DNA of 64,000 nucleotides from Lycium barbarum (GCF_019175385.1 NC_083342.1:122636376-122700375), one strand, 5' to 3'. Positions 34,006 to 47,200 are shown, counted from the first letter of the stretch. Program-made: numbers and translations. The notes: generated by a model not told the origin, from the letters alone.

Positions 34006-37000
34006 CCGTGTTGTATCAATACACAACCAATCCAACACCTGAAGCATCACAATATACCACATAGCCATCTGCTCCTTCTGGAAGAGTCAAAACTGGTGCG
34101 GAAGTTAGCTTATCCTTCAACGTCTGAAAACTCTGCTCACAAGCGTCTGTCCATTGGAACTTAACTGATTTCTGAGTCAATTTGGTCAATGGGGCTGAAA
34201 GAGAGGAAAATCCTTCTACAAACCTTCTATAATAACTTGCCAAGCCCTAGAAACTACGTATCTCCGTTGGTACCGTGGGCCTTAGCCAATTCTTCACAGC
34301 CTCAATCTTCTGAGCATCCACTCTAACACCTTCTTCTGAAATAATGTGACCCAGAAAAGCCACAGAGTTCAACCAGAACTCACACTTAGAAAACTTAGCA
34401 TACTACTCTTTACCTCGAAGAATCCCAAGCACTGCCCGCAAATGTTCTGCATGATCGGCCTCTGACGGCGAATAAACCAGAAAATCATCTATGAACACAA
34501 TCACGAACAAATCCAGAAAGGGCCTGAATACACGATTCATCAAATCCATGAATACAGCCGGGGCATTAGTTAGCCCGAACGACATAACACGGAACTCATT
34601 GTGGCCATATCTAGTCCAGAATGCCGTCTTCGGAATGTATTCTTCCTTCACTCTAACCTGGAGGTATCCTGACCTTAAGTCTATCTTCGAGAAATACTTG
34701 GCGCCTTGCAACTGATCAAATAAATCATCAATCTTCGGGAGCAGATACTTATTCTTTACAGTCACTTTATTCAATTGCCTATAATCAATACACATTCGCA
34801 AAGATCCATCCTTCTTTCTCACAAATAACACTGGGGCTCCCATGGTGACGTACTAGGCCTGATAAAGCCCTTCTCGAGCAAATCTTTCAACTGTTCCTTC
34901 AACTCTGCAGGTGCCATCTTATAAGGAGGAATAGATATTGGCTGAGTGCCTGGGAATAGGTCAATAGCAAAATCGATCTCCCTCTCTCGGGGAATGCCTG
35001 GAAGCTCATCTGGAAACACTTCTAGGAACTCATTAACCACAAGGACAGATTGAAGAGTCGGCGACTCTGCTTGCACATCTTGAACTCGAATTAGGTGAAA
35101 AACACACCCTTTTCTGATCATCTTCTCTGCCTTAAGGTAGGAAATAAACCTACCTCTAGGCGAAACAACATTACCCTTCCACTCTAGGACTGGCTCGCCG
35201 GGAAACTGAAATCGGACTATCTTTGTTCTGCAATCAACATTAGCATAACAGGAAGCCAACCAATCCATTCCCATAATAACGTCGAAATCAATCAAATCTG
35301 CTACAAAGTGGCGGTCAGAAACTATAACAACACAATCCCGATATACTCGTCTAGCTATGACCGGATCGCCAACTGGCGTAGACACCTCGAATGGTTTAAT
35401 AGACTCAGGTTCTACCCCAAACTTACCAGCAACAAATGGAGTAACATATGATAAAGTAGATCCTGGATCGATCAATGCATACACATCATAGGAGGAAAAG
35501 GATAATATACCTGTAACAACATCAGGAGACATCTCGCGGTCCTGTCTACCAGCCAATGCATACACGTGGTGCTGAGTACCGCTCGAGTTGGACGCTCCAC
35601 TCCTCCCTCTACCTCGCCCTGCTGGCGTTTGAAAAACTTGGCCTGAAGGGCGCACTACAGAAGAAGAAGAACCAGACATAGACCTTGTAGGCTAAACAGT
35701 GCCCATGCCACCTCCTAACAGACAATTCCTCATCACATGACCTGGTCGGCCACAAGAGTAACAGGTATTCGATCCCAATCGGCACTGCCCAACATGTAAC
35801 CTACCACTCTAGGCACACCGTGGTAAGAGTGGTCTCATCTGTCCTGAATCCGGTCTGTACTGGGAGCCTGATGCTCTAGAACTTTGGGCCGCTCCGGAAT
35901 AAGAAGACCGATCAAACCTCGAGCCTGAAAACCGCGGAGGTGCACTCCCTACCGAATGATATGAATACTGGGAATGTTGCCGCCTCTGTCCTCCCCTGGC
36001 TCACTTCCAATGTCGAGAGATCTAGCCCTCTTACCATGGCCTCGGTCACGGTCACGCTCTGTCCCCCTCTGACGCTCGCGATCTTCCAGATTCTGTGCAT
36101 ATGCCTGTATAGGGAGATATCCATGCATGGCTGCAATGCAGCAGTCGTACAAGCATCTATCAAATGTCGCCCTAAACCAGCCACAAAACGATGAACTCTG
36201 TCCTCCATCTCAACCACCATGGCTAGGGCATATCTAGCCATAGAATCGAAATACACACAATATTCTTGAACACTCATGTTGCCCTGCTCAATACGTAGAA
36301 ATTTGTCTGCTCGGGCTCGCCTGACCTCAGGAGGCAAATAATGGCGGATAAAAGCATCTGCGAACTCTCACCAAATAGGTTGAGGAGCATTCTCTCCTCT
36401 AGACAACTCCCAAGTCTGATGCCACTGTACTGCAATGTCGCGAAGTCTATATGAAGTTAACTCCACCGACTCAACCTCACTTGCATGCATAACCCTCAAA
36501 GTCCTCATCATACCATCAATGAAATCTTGGGGATCCATATTCTACTTTATCACTGAAAATTCTGGAGGATCTAACTCAAGGAAGGTCTTAACCCTCGAAC
36601 TACCAGCTCCTTGCCGCTGAGCCTGAGCGGCTACTAATCTGGTCAATAACTGAACAGCATCCCGCACATCCTGGCCTGGTGCATCTGGCTGAGGAACTAG
36701 GGCGGTTGCTTAAGACGGTGTATGTGATGTCTCAGATGGGCTCTCACTCTGAGCCTCATCCTGAGCCCTAGTGGCCTGCCGAGTATGGCTAGTGGCCTCT
36801 CCTGTGGCTTTCTTGCCTTTCTGGGCAGCTGTAGCTTTCTTGGGAGGCATTGCTGAAATCATAGCAATTCATCAGAAAGCGAACACCTAACACATGGCTC
36901 TATCGCACAATCTAGGAGAGAAAGAATGACATCATCCTAAATGTCTTGTAGTCTCCTGTTTATAAGTGTGGTGCACAACACGCCCATAAACAAGACTCTA

Positions 37001-37036
37001 CTAGACACGGTCTGTAGACAACCCTAGGACGGAACT

Positions 37037-37048
37037 GCTCTGATACCA
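37037..37048 (-). other. Chromovirus primer-binding site (tRNA-Met)
   Basis: The minus strand reads TGGTATCAGAGC, complementary to the 3' end of plant initiator tRNA-Met. It lies four bases downstream of the 5' LTR end (...GGGTCGTGACA at 37053) and fixes element polarity. Confidence 0.92.
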
Positions 37049-37052
37049 CTTC

Positions 37053-37135
37053 TGTCACGACCCAAACCGATAAGCCGTGACGGGAGTCTGACCTCTAGCG
37101 ATCAAACACCCCTAAACACTTATTTGAAACATACT
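37053..37135 (-). repeat. Chromovirus 5' LTR, distal piece split off by the Athila insertion
   Basis: These 83 bp are the last part of the 5' LTR. The rest continues at 51449 on the far side of the Athila element. The target duplication ATACT is at 37131-37135 and 51444-51448. Confidence 0.88.
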
Positions 37136-38671
37136 TGATACGCTCAAATTACACCTATTAATGGCGTAAAGCGGACGTTGTCAAATATAGTAACCCAACA
37201 AGGTTGGGGTCGAATCCCACAGGGAATATGGAGAGAAAAGATTACTAATCGTATGCGATACCGATCTTTAGATGCTTTAATCCTATTCCGGATAGTTTGA
37301 ATTGATTGTTGAATAATGTAATTTAATACTTTGACTTAGAATGTAATTAATGTGAGAGAGAGAGACTAAGGTTGTGTTCCCCAATTTGATTAGATATTAT
37401 GCTTCAGGTTTCAAAGTGATATACTTCTAATGGTTGTTCTATGAATATGCACTTGGTCTTTTAAAGACTTCTTAATGTTTCCCAACAGTTAAGCAGTATT
37501 TCCTCTTTATGATTCTTCCGAATATAAAAGAGTTACAATCGAAGAGCGACCAATGATGCCAATTTAGACTTATTCTTATTCCTAAGTTAATCTATTAAAC
37601 GAGGGTTAACGCCTCGAGTCATTGATATTCAATCTTACAAATATTGACTCTCTTTCCCAAGAAAAGTCAATATAATGGCTTCGGCTAATGCTTGCAATCA
37701 TTACCCAACGTTACAACTCAAAGATAGAATAAATAACAACAACCATTATGCATATATCAATAATAGAAACCCATTCACATAATACCCATCATGGGATTCA
37801 CAACCTTAGAACTGAAATTAGCTACTCATAATGTTTCTTGATAGAAAAAGCTTAAATATTAACATAATACACTTACAATACTAATACAAGATGGAATGAG
37901 AGTGAAGTTGTTGCCTTAAATGCTCCAATCACTTCAAGATTAAAAACCTAGGGTTTATGCCTCTAAAATAAAATCTGAATGTTGAATTAAAACCCTACAT
38001 TATGTATTTATAGAGCCAAAAATCGCGCCAAGTTTCTGGACAAAAATGCCCTTACGCCGCATTGTTACGGACCGTAACTCAGGTTACGGTCCGTCCTTCA
38101 TTTCGTCATTTGACCACTTTGACGTTACGGCCACCATGCGACGGACCGTACCCTGTGTTACGGTCCGTCCTTCTGAAGCGTAAGTGGTGACAATTACTTG
38201 GCACTCTCTAGAATTTTGGATGATGTTACGGTGAAGGGTTACGGACCGTAACATGCGTTACGGACCGTAACACTAAACCGTAACACTGAAGGTTTTATTG
38301 AAACTCTCTGGAAATTTAGCTCATGTTACGGTGACATGTTACGGACCGTAACATGAGTTACGGACCGTAACACTCCACCGTAACACTGATGGTTTCAATG
38401 AAACTTTCTGGAAATTCAGGCCCTGTTACGGTTCAAAGGTACGGACCGTAACATGAGTTACGGACCCTGTTACGGTCCGTAACATGAGTTACGGAGCGTC
38501 GCTTAGCTCCAATTTGTCCCTTTTTTTTAGCATTACTTCTCATTTCCAATCCTTAGTTAATCAACCCTATAAAACACAAAAATAACATAAGAAACAATGT
38601 AAAAACACTTAAAATCAAGCAACATGTCTAGTTACAAAGGCATAAAATGTGCTAAAATTCACGGCACATCA
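37136..38671 (-). repeat. Athila 3' LTR
   Basis: This is the left copy in window coordinates and the 3' LTR by element polarity. It contains a palindrome array (38060-38500) upstream, on the minus strand, of the TATAAATACA box near 38010. It lacks one 19-bp palindrome unit present in the other LTR. Confidence 0.95.
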
Positions 38672-40334
38672 ACACCCCCAACTTAAGCTTTTGTTTGTCC
38701 TCAAGCAACTACAACAATACTCGCTACTAACACACGACATCTTAGCAAAATAAGAATGACTACGGTGGGTTTGGCATGTGTTGTTAGCACGGACTCTTCG
38801 ATCCAAGAAAAATATTTAGGCTCTTATCCATCTCCTGTTTGTGACACAAAATGCACATTTCAGAAAAATTTCAATTAACCATGCAACCTCAATTAATGAC
38901 ACAATCATAGTACGGGGGTCTCTATGCACATGAATTTCAACTTCCAGAAAGCCAGTTACTTTGAAACCTACAATCCTTATGCCCTCACATAGACCAAAGT
39001 ATGTCCCAACACACATTTACGATATAAATGGGACAGAAGACTAAAGAGACAGAAGAACACTCACACTCACAAAGAAATTTGCATACCATGCGTGCACAAA
39101 CCATAGGCTTGCCTTTATTTTCCATGCATTCAACTCTGAACAATTTGATCGTGATCACATTAGGACTTTTTGGGCTTGTAACGTTGGCTTAGGGACGGGT
39201 AGGATGAATATTTGGGTATCGGTGACTCACTCTCCTCGACACTTCTTTTTGACTTCATTCATCATTCTTCCTATCATTTCCGACCCTCCATCTTTAGCGC
39301 GGATTTCTTTAGAACTTACATACCTATATATCTAAAAAAAAAAAAAAAAAAAAAATTCACATTGAATTATGTCCCTTTATATTCGTGAACACCCCCAACA
39401 GGCCTTTGGCCTCATTTTTCGCATCTTGACTTATCACCCCCAACTTAGGCTTTTAGCCTCATTTGTCATTCTTCCGTGTCAAGGAGGGACTTGGTGCCAA
39501 ATGGGATTATTCACAAAAGGGAAATAGGTTAGTTCATGGTTAATCAAAGAAAAAGTCTATAGGCTCAAAAATGGGAGACTAGGGATCATTTTCTGTACGG
39601 GCCAGGCTCATTTAAGATACTTGGGGGTTAATACAAAGAAAGTCTAAGATCACTTCACAATCAAATTCTCTTTTGAATTCACGCACGACCAACCGGGCAA
39701 GTTCTAGATTGCAAGCATCATATGCAAATAGAAGCTAAAAACTCACCACACAATGGTATAAGGATTGTTTAAATATTCCGACTTCATTTCCGTTTGAAGA
39801 TTTCATATGCATAAACACCCTTTCTTTGCAATGTCATTAAAAGAACCATACATGTCAATATCAACAACTCATTTTTGATGTATATCACAAATTATTTTTC
39901 GGAGGGATATCATTGAACTTGTAAAAACCATTTATATCTATGCTAGAAACACGGACCACTACCACTTAAGTCATCATTACTTTACTTCTATATTAAACAT
40001 CCTAAACATGCTAGGTTTAACATACACATAGCATTCTTCGGGAATAGAAACACATAGCAAAGACAAACCGAAGAACGTCCTAACACATACTTGCTAATAA
40101 AAATAATACCAACAAAACAAAACAATAACAATTGTCTTAAACACATGCTTATTATCACAATTTTGGGATAAAATACCCATCAAAACAAAAATACTAAAAA
40201 CAATCTCCAGTATACTAAAACAGCAATCCCAACAACCAATCAGTAAATACTACACCCCCAACTTAAAAGCATGCATTGCCCTCAAAGCATCAATATAACG
40301 CATTAAAAAAAATGGAGGGCCTCCCTGGAGCGCA
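38672..40334 (-). other. Athila 3' non-coding region
   Basis: This 1.66-kb stretch lies between the second frame and the 3' LTR and ends in the purine tract beside the LTR. A ~22-base A run lies at about 39334-39355. I see no gene or domain; the short open frames are not conserved-looking. Confidence 0.7.
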
Positions 40335-42545
40335 CTAGGCACTCGGATCTGTCGCAGCATCATGGGGTGGAGCAGTGGGTGGGGGAGAAATACGGTGAGC
40401 CGTCTCATTGGGCTGAGCTGAGCTAGAAGTAGCTCCTGCGGTGTCGGAACTTAACCGGGACTCTTGGCGGATTCTTTTCAAAGTACGCCGCTCCTCTTCC
40501 TCATTCTGTGGGCGCAACTCAGCATATGGATCAAGACTTTGGAGAATGGGCTCGAGATCTGGCGATGCTCTGCTTCGTTTCCCTTTGTCCACAGAGGGGA
40601 TATCCTCCTCCAACTCTTCGTCGTGCTGTTCCTCAACCGTGTCTTCGTTGTCATCATCCCCTAGTAGGCTCTGAACCGGCTGGTATAGGCTCTGTACCAA
40701 CTCCGTGTGTACTTTAGGAACCTGGTCTGTCGCCACAGCCACTTCCTGGGCCTTCAATTTCTGCACATCATCCTTGACAGACCGCAACTCACTCCGAATA
40801 GCGCCCAATTCCAATGTAGGGTGTGTCCTAGTCAGCTCAGTCATCCTGCCCTCAATACCATCTATTCGGGAGTGGATTTGTAGGTGGTCCGCAGCCATTT
40901 GTTCTTTTATCGGTCGCAACGCTGCATCAATAGCCCTTTTTGTGAATAATTTTAGCTCAGTCATGATCTGCTTGACCTGCCTATCTGTGCGATCCGCTTG
41001 CAGGACCACTGCCCCAAAATTGTCCCGGTTGAACATCATTTTTTTCGCAAGCTCGGGTGGGACTCCTGGTGTTGCCTGCGGTGGTGCTGGGCTTGCTCCA
41101 GTGGAAGAGGTAGGACCACCCGAAGTAGGTGCGGCTGGAGGTGGCATAGGCTGTGTAGCATGATCAGCCGGTGGAGCCTCAGAATCTGTGTGCTGATCCG
41201 CAGCAGCTCCCTCTTCACCCATGATAGCCAAGGGTATAACATCTGATCCCGTAGGCCCCTCCGGCACCTCAGAAACCGATGCAGAGGGCAACGAACCCTG
41301 GCTGAACACCTCATCTTTCCCTTTTGTGATGTCATAAATATGGCTGGCAATCACACTGTGATCGATATGGGGTAGGGGTTCTGGTTCTGCACGCAAGCAT
41401 AGTAGCGTAAGCAGGCATGGATGAATGAGGGAAGTGGCCGGCTGGGTGGCTCTCTCTTGGAGGTCTTCGGCTATCAGTCGCCCGAAGTTGATCTTATATC
41501 GCGACATTATGGAAGCCACAAGAACAGCCCTGTCTGGAGTCAAATAATTATCTGATTGGGTAGGACGGATTCGGAACAGAATAATTTGCCACCAAAACTT
41601 TGCCTCTGGCGTTAGGGTGTTTTTCCAAATCCGCGTGGTGGCTGTCAACTTTGGCACTATGGCCCATTCAGGATCTGTTGTCCGTGCAATAACAGAAGCT
41701 ACCCATTTTCGGACGGGGATTGTATCCTTCTGTTCAATTTTGTAGGCAAACTCCCCTTCTTCCGCTGCTGTAGGCTCTATATAATCTTCCCCGAATAGTG
41801 TTTTATTTATAGCCGATGGAGAGACATCTATCTTCTTTGTCCGGAATACAACCTCATTCATTGTCGGTACTTGAGTTGCTCGCTGCCCTTTCTTCACTAC
41901 TTTGAATACAGCTGCCCCATATGAAGCGTAGAATTCCCTAACAAAAACCGATATGTAGGACCCAACGGGGTTTTTCAAAAACTCCAACTTGTGGAATCGG
42001 ATAGTATCACTAATGCCGGGATATCCTTCGATTCCATCGAAGATGACATTCCGTTCCTCGAAAATACTCCGCCTTGGGTCCATTCCCTCACCTTTTACCC
42101 GCTCACACCCCTTGTTATACAAATCTTCAGATCCCTCCACATTAAACCGGAGGATCTTCTCAGTCATAGTTTGTAGCCGAATGTCAAGTTTCCTTCTTTC
42201 CTGTTCGCGCTCTTTTTCGCGCTCCTCCGCAGTAGACTGTCTAATGGGTGGTTGAGGTCGGTGTGTTGGTGTGATAGCCCGCTGGGGTTCACTTTGGCTC
42301 GACGAACTCGACGAGCTCGACTCTCTTAACTCCTCAGTCGAGGAGGAACTTTCTGATTGTGGGTCTGGTTGGCTGGGGGCAACTGGTGGGGGTGGCTTGC
42401 TGGGTGCGACCGGCCTCTTTTTAGGCCTGGCGTCCTTGATCAGATCGTCGTCGCGCAGCCGTGAGGTTACCTTGCTTGCAGCACGACCTTTTCCTTTTTG
42501 CGCGACCTTAGCTGAAGCCTTCTTTGATTGTCGTGGTTTACCCAT
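40335..42545 (-). CDS. Second Athila frame, 'putative plant transposon protein' domain (env position)
   Basis: A 736-codon frame without interruption starts at ATG 42545 (MGKPRQSKKASAKVAQKGKG). Residues 1-50 are Lys/Arg-rich with an NLS-like PKKRP. Residues ~55-130 are Pro/Ser-rich. Residues ~165-420 form a folded domain (RFHKLEFLKNPVGSYISVF; FWWQIILFRIRPTQSDNYLT) that resembles the plant-transposon domain listed in Pfam as PF20167, from memory. A Pro/Ala linker, a likely coiled coil (~510-610) and an acidic tail with KGKRSR follow. I see no signal peptide and no membrane segment, so 'env-like' describes position only; a nuclear or structural role fits the composition better. A splice acceptor (CCACAG) ends two bases before the ATG, and a promoter-like module lies upstream (43440-44040). 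Confidence 0.8.
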   Translation of the reverse strand: MGKPRQSKKASAKVAQKGKGRAASKVTSRLRDDDLIKDARPKKRPVAPSKPPPPVAPSQPDPQSESSSSTEELRESSSSSSSSQSEPQRAITPTHRPQPPIRQSTAEEREKEREQERRKLDIRLQTMTEKILRFNVEGSEDLYNKGCERVKGEGMDPRRSIFEERNVIFDGIEGYPGISDTIRFHKLEFLKNPVGSYISVFVREFYASYGAAVFKVVKKGQRATQVPTMNEVVFRTKKIDVSPSAINKTLFGEDYIEPTAAEEGEFAYKIEQKDTIPVRKWVASVIARTTDPEWAIVPKLTATTRIWKNTLTPEAKFWWQIILFRIRPTQSDNYLTPDRAVLVASIMSRYKINFGRLIAEDLQERATQPATSLIHPCLLTLLCLRAEPEPLPHIDHSVIASHIYDITKGKDEVFSQGSLPSASVSEVPEGPTGSDVIPLAIMGEEGAAADQHTDSEAPPADHATQPMPPPAAPTSGGPTSSTGASPAPPQATPGVPPELAKKMMFNRDNFGAVVLQADRTDRQVKQIMTELKLFTKRAIDAALRPIKEQMAADHLQIHSRIDGIEGRMTELTRTHPTLELGAIRSELRSVKDDVQKLKAQEVAVATDQVPKVHTELVQSLYQPVQSLLGDDDNEDTVEEQHDEELEEDIPSVDKGKRSRASPDLEPILQSLDPYAELRPQNEEEERRTLKRIRQESRLSSDTAGATSSSAQPNETAHRISPPPTAPPHDAATDPSA

Positions 42546-42639
42546 ACCTGTGGAAGGAAAAGTTAGATATGATGTACGAGAAGTTGTAAAAATTTTACAC
42601 CTTATGAATTTAAGCCAAAGACTTTAATTAGGTCAGGTA

Positions 42640-42985
42640 CCGTAACACAGTCGACGGACTGTCGATGGTGTTACGGGCCGTATCTTCATCCGTAACTGAA
42701 ATGGTTCAATTAAGCAAAGGGACCGTAACACAGTCGACGGTCCGTATCGTAGGATACGGTTCGTAACGTCTCACCATAACATGATCAAAATTTTTAGAAA
42801 AGTTACTGGAAATTTGAGAGGTGTTACGGTATGATGTTACGGTCCGTCACTCGTGTTACGGTCCGTAACACCTCACCGTAACGTCTGTCAAAATTCCAGA
42901 AGGTTTTCATGGAATCCATCGATGTTACGGTGTGGTATTACGGTCCGTAACATAGGATACAGACCGTACGTTACGGTCCGTAACA
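42640..42985. repeat. Internal palindrome array, in the intron before the second Athila frame
   Basis: Several copies of gttacggtccgtaac/ttacggaccgtaa-type palindromes match the LTR arrays. The array sits inside the predicted 917-bp intron 42548-43464. Confidence 0.85.
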
Positions 42986-43464
42986 CATAATGACGGGCAA
43001 CGGATTAGCAAACAAATGACTTGGCCAAATTTTCTCGTTTTAAGCACGAGGCCAAGATTTTTGGACTTAATGTCCCATGGGTATGTTGTAAAACAATATT
43101 ATATCCCCTCACATGCCTCGGGTTACTCAGACTTCACCCGGTTTTATTAAAGTTTTTATTGGGGACTTTTATCGAACAGTTGGGTGGCAAACCGATTTAG
43201 TAATTTCAAAAATGAAACCTTTAACCGGATTTGCCCTCCAATTCAGTGGGAAGCAATTGCTCGTGCCCAAGAATCTTTTAAACAGCACCAATACTAATCC
43301 CAACCCTCAACCATTGTCAAATCCCCCATAACTTATCAATTGAAATTCAAACTCAACCAACACAGCCCAAAACACGAATTTCAACGCATATTATACGAAA
43401 TTATTCATGAGCATCATAGAACTCGCATTGATAGCTAAAAGAAAAGAGCAAAGACATGTAATAC

Positions 43465-43650
43465 CTGATCGTTGGCGATTGTAAGGGTGAAACTCAAAAT
43501 TACAACAGGGATTGTGATAAGAAGATAGTAAAGAGATTTTTTAGAGAAATATGGGGGAGAATGGAAGATGAAGAGAGGAGGATGTGAAGAAGAGAAGAGA
43601 GGATTTATGAGGGAGAAGCAGTTGAAAAACGTTTTAAGAATCCTTTTAAT
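43465..43650 (-). other. Predicted 5' untranslated exon of the second Athila frame
   Basis: On the minus strand this is a CT-rich leader typical of plant 5' UTRs (ctcctctcttcatcttccat), ending in a good donor CAG|GTATTA at 43465/43464. The matching acceptor CCACAG lies at 42548-42553, just before the ATG. The intron would be 917 bp. Transcript evidence is absent. Confidence 0.55.
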
Positions 43651-43672
43651 TTGAAATGGGAACCGTCGGTAA

Positions 43673-44040
43673 TGTATTTAAACATTTCCGACAATTACGT
43701 TACCTGTTACGGACCGTATCCTGAGATACGGACCGTATCTTGTGTTACGGTCCATCAAACGACCCCGTTTCACTTATTCATTAATGACCTGGCAGTCCAA
43801 TCGACGGACCGTAACTCGTGTTACGGTCTGTATCACCTGGCGTAACATGTTGAAAATTTCCAGTGAAGCCCAGATTTTGTATCAACGTTACGACCCAGGG
43901 TTACGGTCCGTAATACGTACGACGGACCGTAACTTGTACCGTAACACTCTTCCTCACCCTTCAGTGATTTTTTTATTTTTTTCTTTTTGCCTGTTACGCT
44001 TCATGATACGGACCGTAACATGAGTTACGGGCCGTAACAT
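43673..44040 (-). promoter_or_regulatory. Internal promoter-like module: palindrome array plus TATA
   Basis: The palindromes ttacggaccgtaac/tacggtccgta occur repeatedly at 43690-44040. On the minus strand they are followed by TTTAAATACATTA (TATA-like, 43682-43670). The Athila LTR has the same arrangement, with an array followed by TATAAATACATAA. The module lies between the gag-pol stop (44241) and the CT-rich leader. Confidence 0.55.
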
Positions 44041-44240
44041 GGAGCGTCTCGCCTTGAATCATTCAGCAGTTATTTCGTCCCTTCAGTTCTCAAAATCCCA
44101 TCACATTAGCACATCAACAACACAAAAGAATACAAGGACAATACAAACTTTAAACTACTTACAAAGCGGTAAATGTGGGTTGCCTCCCACACAGCGCTTG
44201 GTTTAACGTCACAGCTCGACGTGGTACCTCATTTTCGAGT

Positions 44241-47200
44241 TCAGGAGCCATATTTCAAACGATACCTATCCACAACCTTACCATCATCAATACACCAATG
44301 GTAATGCTTCACTCTTTGTGCATTCACCTTAAACGTCGGAGTGCCATCCTCGGATTTCACCTCAATGACGCTTCCATTTGGGGATACACTCACAATTTCA
44401 AAAGGGCCAGACCAACGGGACTTTAACTTGCCTGGAAAGAACTTCAGGCGTGAATTGTATAACAAGACCAAGTCTTTTGGCTGAAAATCCCTTTTTAGGA
44501 TCTTCAAGTCATGATAGTATTTCATCTTTTCCTTGTACAGTGTTGCACTTTCATAGGCATTGTTCCTAAATTCATCCATCTCGTTGATTTGAAACAACCG
44601 CAGCTTGGTTGCTTCATGCCAATCCATATTCAGCTTTTTCAATGCCCAAAGGGCTTTATGCTCAAGCTCAATAGGCAAATGACATGCTTTCCCAAATACC
44701 AACTTATACGGTGAAGTCCCTATAGGCGTTTTGAATGCCGTGCGATATGCCCATAAAGCATCATCCAACTTTTTAGACCAGTCAGTGCGATTCACATTGA
44801 CCGTCTTTGCCAAGATGCTTTTTATTTCTCTGTTTGAGACCTCAACCTGACCACTCGTCTGAGGATGATATGGAGTGGCAACCCTGTGATGCACGCCATA
44901 TTTTTCAAGAAGATCAGCAAATGGTTTATTGCAGAAATGAGATCCACCATCGCTAATAATAGCTCTAGGAGTGCCAAATCTAGTAAAGATGTTCTTTTTG
45001 AGAAACGCATTGACTCTCCTACCATCATTGTTAGGCAAGGCCACCGCCTCCACCCATTTGGAGACATAATCCACTGCGACAAGAATGTATTTCAGGTCGT
45101 AGGAGCTCACGAAGGGCCCCATAAAATCAATTCCCCATACATCAAATAGCTCCACCTCAAGAACAAAGTTCATCGGAGTTTCATGCCTCCGACCTATTGT
45201 GCCCTGGCGTTGGCATTTATCACAAGAGCGTGCCAACATATTTGCATCACGATAAATGGCTGGCCAGTAGTAGCCACACTCTAGCACCTTGGCTGCTGTT
45301 CGATTTCCACTGTGATGTCCACCAACTGGAGAATCATGGCAAGCTTTCAAAATGTCCATCACCTCAGATTCCGCCACACATCTCCGGATCATATTGTCAG
45401 CACACGTTCTGAATAAGTAAGGCTCATCCCAACAATACTGTCGGCAGTCTCTCAAGAACTTCTTCTTTTGATATGTCTTCAACTCTTCAGGAACGATGCC
45501 AGTTACCAAATAATTGGCAATATCGGCATACCATGGTGCCACATCATTGGCAATGACCAAAACTCTTTCATCCGGGAAAGTGTCATCAATATCTAGCACA
45601 TCACTCGGTCTCCCTGGTGCTTCCAGTCTGGAAAGATGGTCAGCTACTTGATTTTCTGACCCTTTCCGGTCTCTGACTTCAAAGTCAAATTCTTGTAGCA
45701 ACAACACCCATCTTATCAACCGAGGCTTAGCATCCTTTTTCGCCATCAAATAGCGCAATGCAGCATGGTCAGTGTGAACCACTACCTTGGCACCCAACAA
45801 ATAAGCCCAGAACTTTTCAAAAGCATAAACAATAGCAAGTAATTCTTGCTCCGTTACTGTATAGTTCAGCTGGGCTCCATTCAATGTTTTGCTGGCATAA
45901 TAAATTGGGTGTAGGATTTTGTTTAGCTGCTGACCAAGAACAGCACCAATTGCAAGACCACTGGCGTCACACATTAATTCAAAGGGAAGTGACCAATCTG
46001 GGGACACCACAATCGGTGCGGAGGTTAATTTCAGCTTCAACTCGTCAAACGCCTTGATGCACTTTTCATCAAAATTGAATTTGGATTCTTTTTCTAAGAG
46101 TTTGCACATGGGATTTGCAATTTTTGAGAAGTCTTTGATAAACCTTCTATAGAATCCGGCGTGCCCCAAGAAACTCCGAACTCCTTTTACTGAAACGGGC
46201 GGAGGGAGTTGTGAAATCACATCGATTTTAGCTTGATCAACCTCAATCCCTTTTTCTGAAATCTTATGGCCAAGGACAATGCCCTCCTTGACCATAAAAT
46301 GACACTTCTCCCAGTTGAGCACGAGGTTGGTTTCCTCACACCGTTGCAGCACCCGATCAAGATGACCCAAACATTCATCGAATGAATCTCCCACCACCGA
46401 GAAATCATCCATGAAAACTTCAAGAAAGTTTTCAACCATATCAGAGAATATGGACATCATGCATCTTTGGAAGGTAGCTGGTGCATTGCAAAGACCAAAT
46501 GGCATCCGGCTGAAAGCGAATGTCCCATAGGGACAAGTGAAAGTAGTCTTTTCTTGGTCTTCCAACGCAATGTTGATCTGGTTGTATCCTGAGTACCCAT
46601 CCAAGAAACAGTAATAAGATCTTCCGGCTAGCCGATCAAGCATTTGATCAATAAAAGGCATAGGGAAATGGTCCTTGCAAGATGCGGTATTCAGCTTCCG
46701 ATAGTCCATACACACTCTCCAACCGGTGACAGTCCTTGTCGGAATCAACTCATTTTTAGAGTTAGGAACAACAGTGATGCCCCCTTTCTTTGGCACACAC
46801 TGAACTGGGCTTACCCATGGACTGTTGGCTATCGGGTAGACCACCCCAGCATCTAACCACTTAATTATTTCCTTCTTCACCACCTCTTGCATCGGTGGAT
46901 TTAATCTTCGCTGATGCTCAACACTCGGCGAACTTTCCTCCTCCAACTGTATTCGGTGCTCACAAATTCCGGCGGGAATCCCCCGGATGTCTGCAATAGT
47001 CCATCCCAAAGCTCTTAAATGCTTTCTCAATACTTCGATGAGTCTTTGGATTTGGCCCTCATTCAGAAGTGATGACACAATAACTGGGAGGGAGGCATTC
47101 GTTTCAAGAAACACATATTTAAGATGAGCTGGAAGTTGCTTGAGATCCAACTTCGGTGGCTCAATAATTGAGGGTTTTGCGGGAGGAGTTGTTCGCTTCT

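Larger units (their letters stand above)
24117..36850 (-). pseudogene. Chromovirus gag-pol, broken and interrupted
   Basis: Gag starts at ATG 36850 (MPPKKATAAQ) and carries several stops, a conserved retrotransposon-gag region around 36340-36090 and a CCHC knuckle at 35763-35722. Protease has LIDPGSTLSYVT. Reverse transcriptase (34843-34403) has [21 protein letters not shown] and FIDDFLVYS. RNase H lies at 34243-34016 and 29563-29203, rejoined across the Ogre-like LTR. Integrase has the H/C zinc region (28967-28761) and a catalytic core (28748-28215). The C-terminal chromodomain (VKVLWRNKNVEEMTWEAE) lies at 24549-24117 beyond the second solo LTR. Breaks include a one-base loss near 34840, TAG at 34403-34405, TGA at 28761-28763 and others. 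The chromodomain places it among chromoviruses, which bias integration toward heterochromatin. Confidence 0.9.

Noticed and set aside
40335..42545. True retroviral envelope protein
   Set aside because: No signal peptide, transmembrane segment or glycoprotein-like cysteine pattern is visible; only the position matches env.
37136..44040. Regularly repeated palindromes considered as a CRISPR-like array or satellite
   Set aside because: Spacing is irregular, spacers are not unique protospacer-like units, and the host is a plant; they are LTR and internal transposon motifs.
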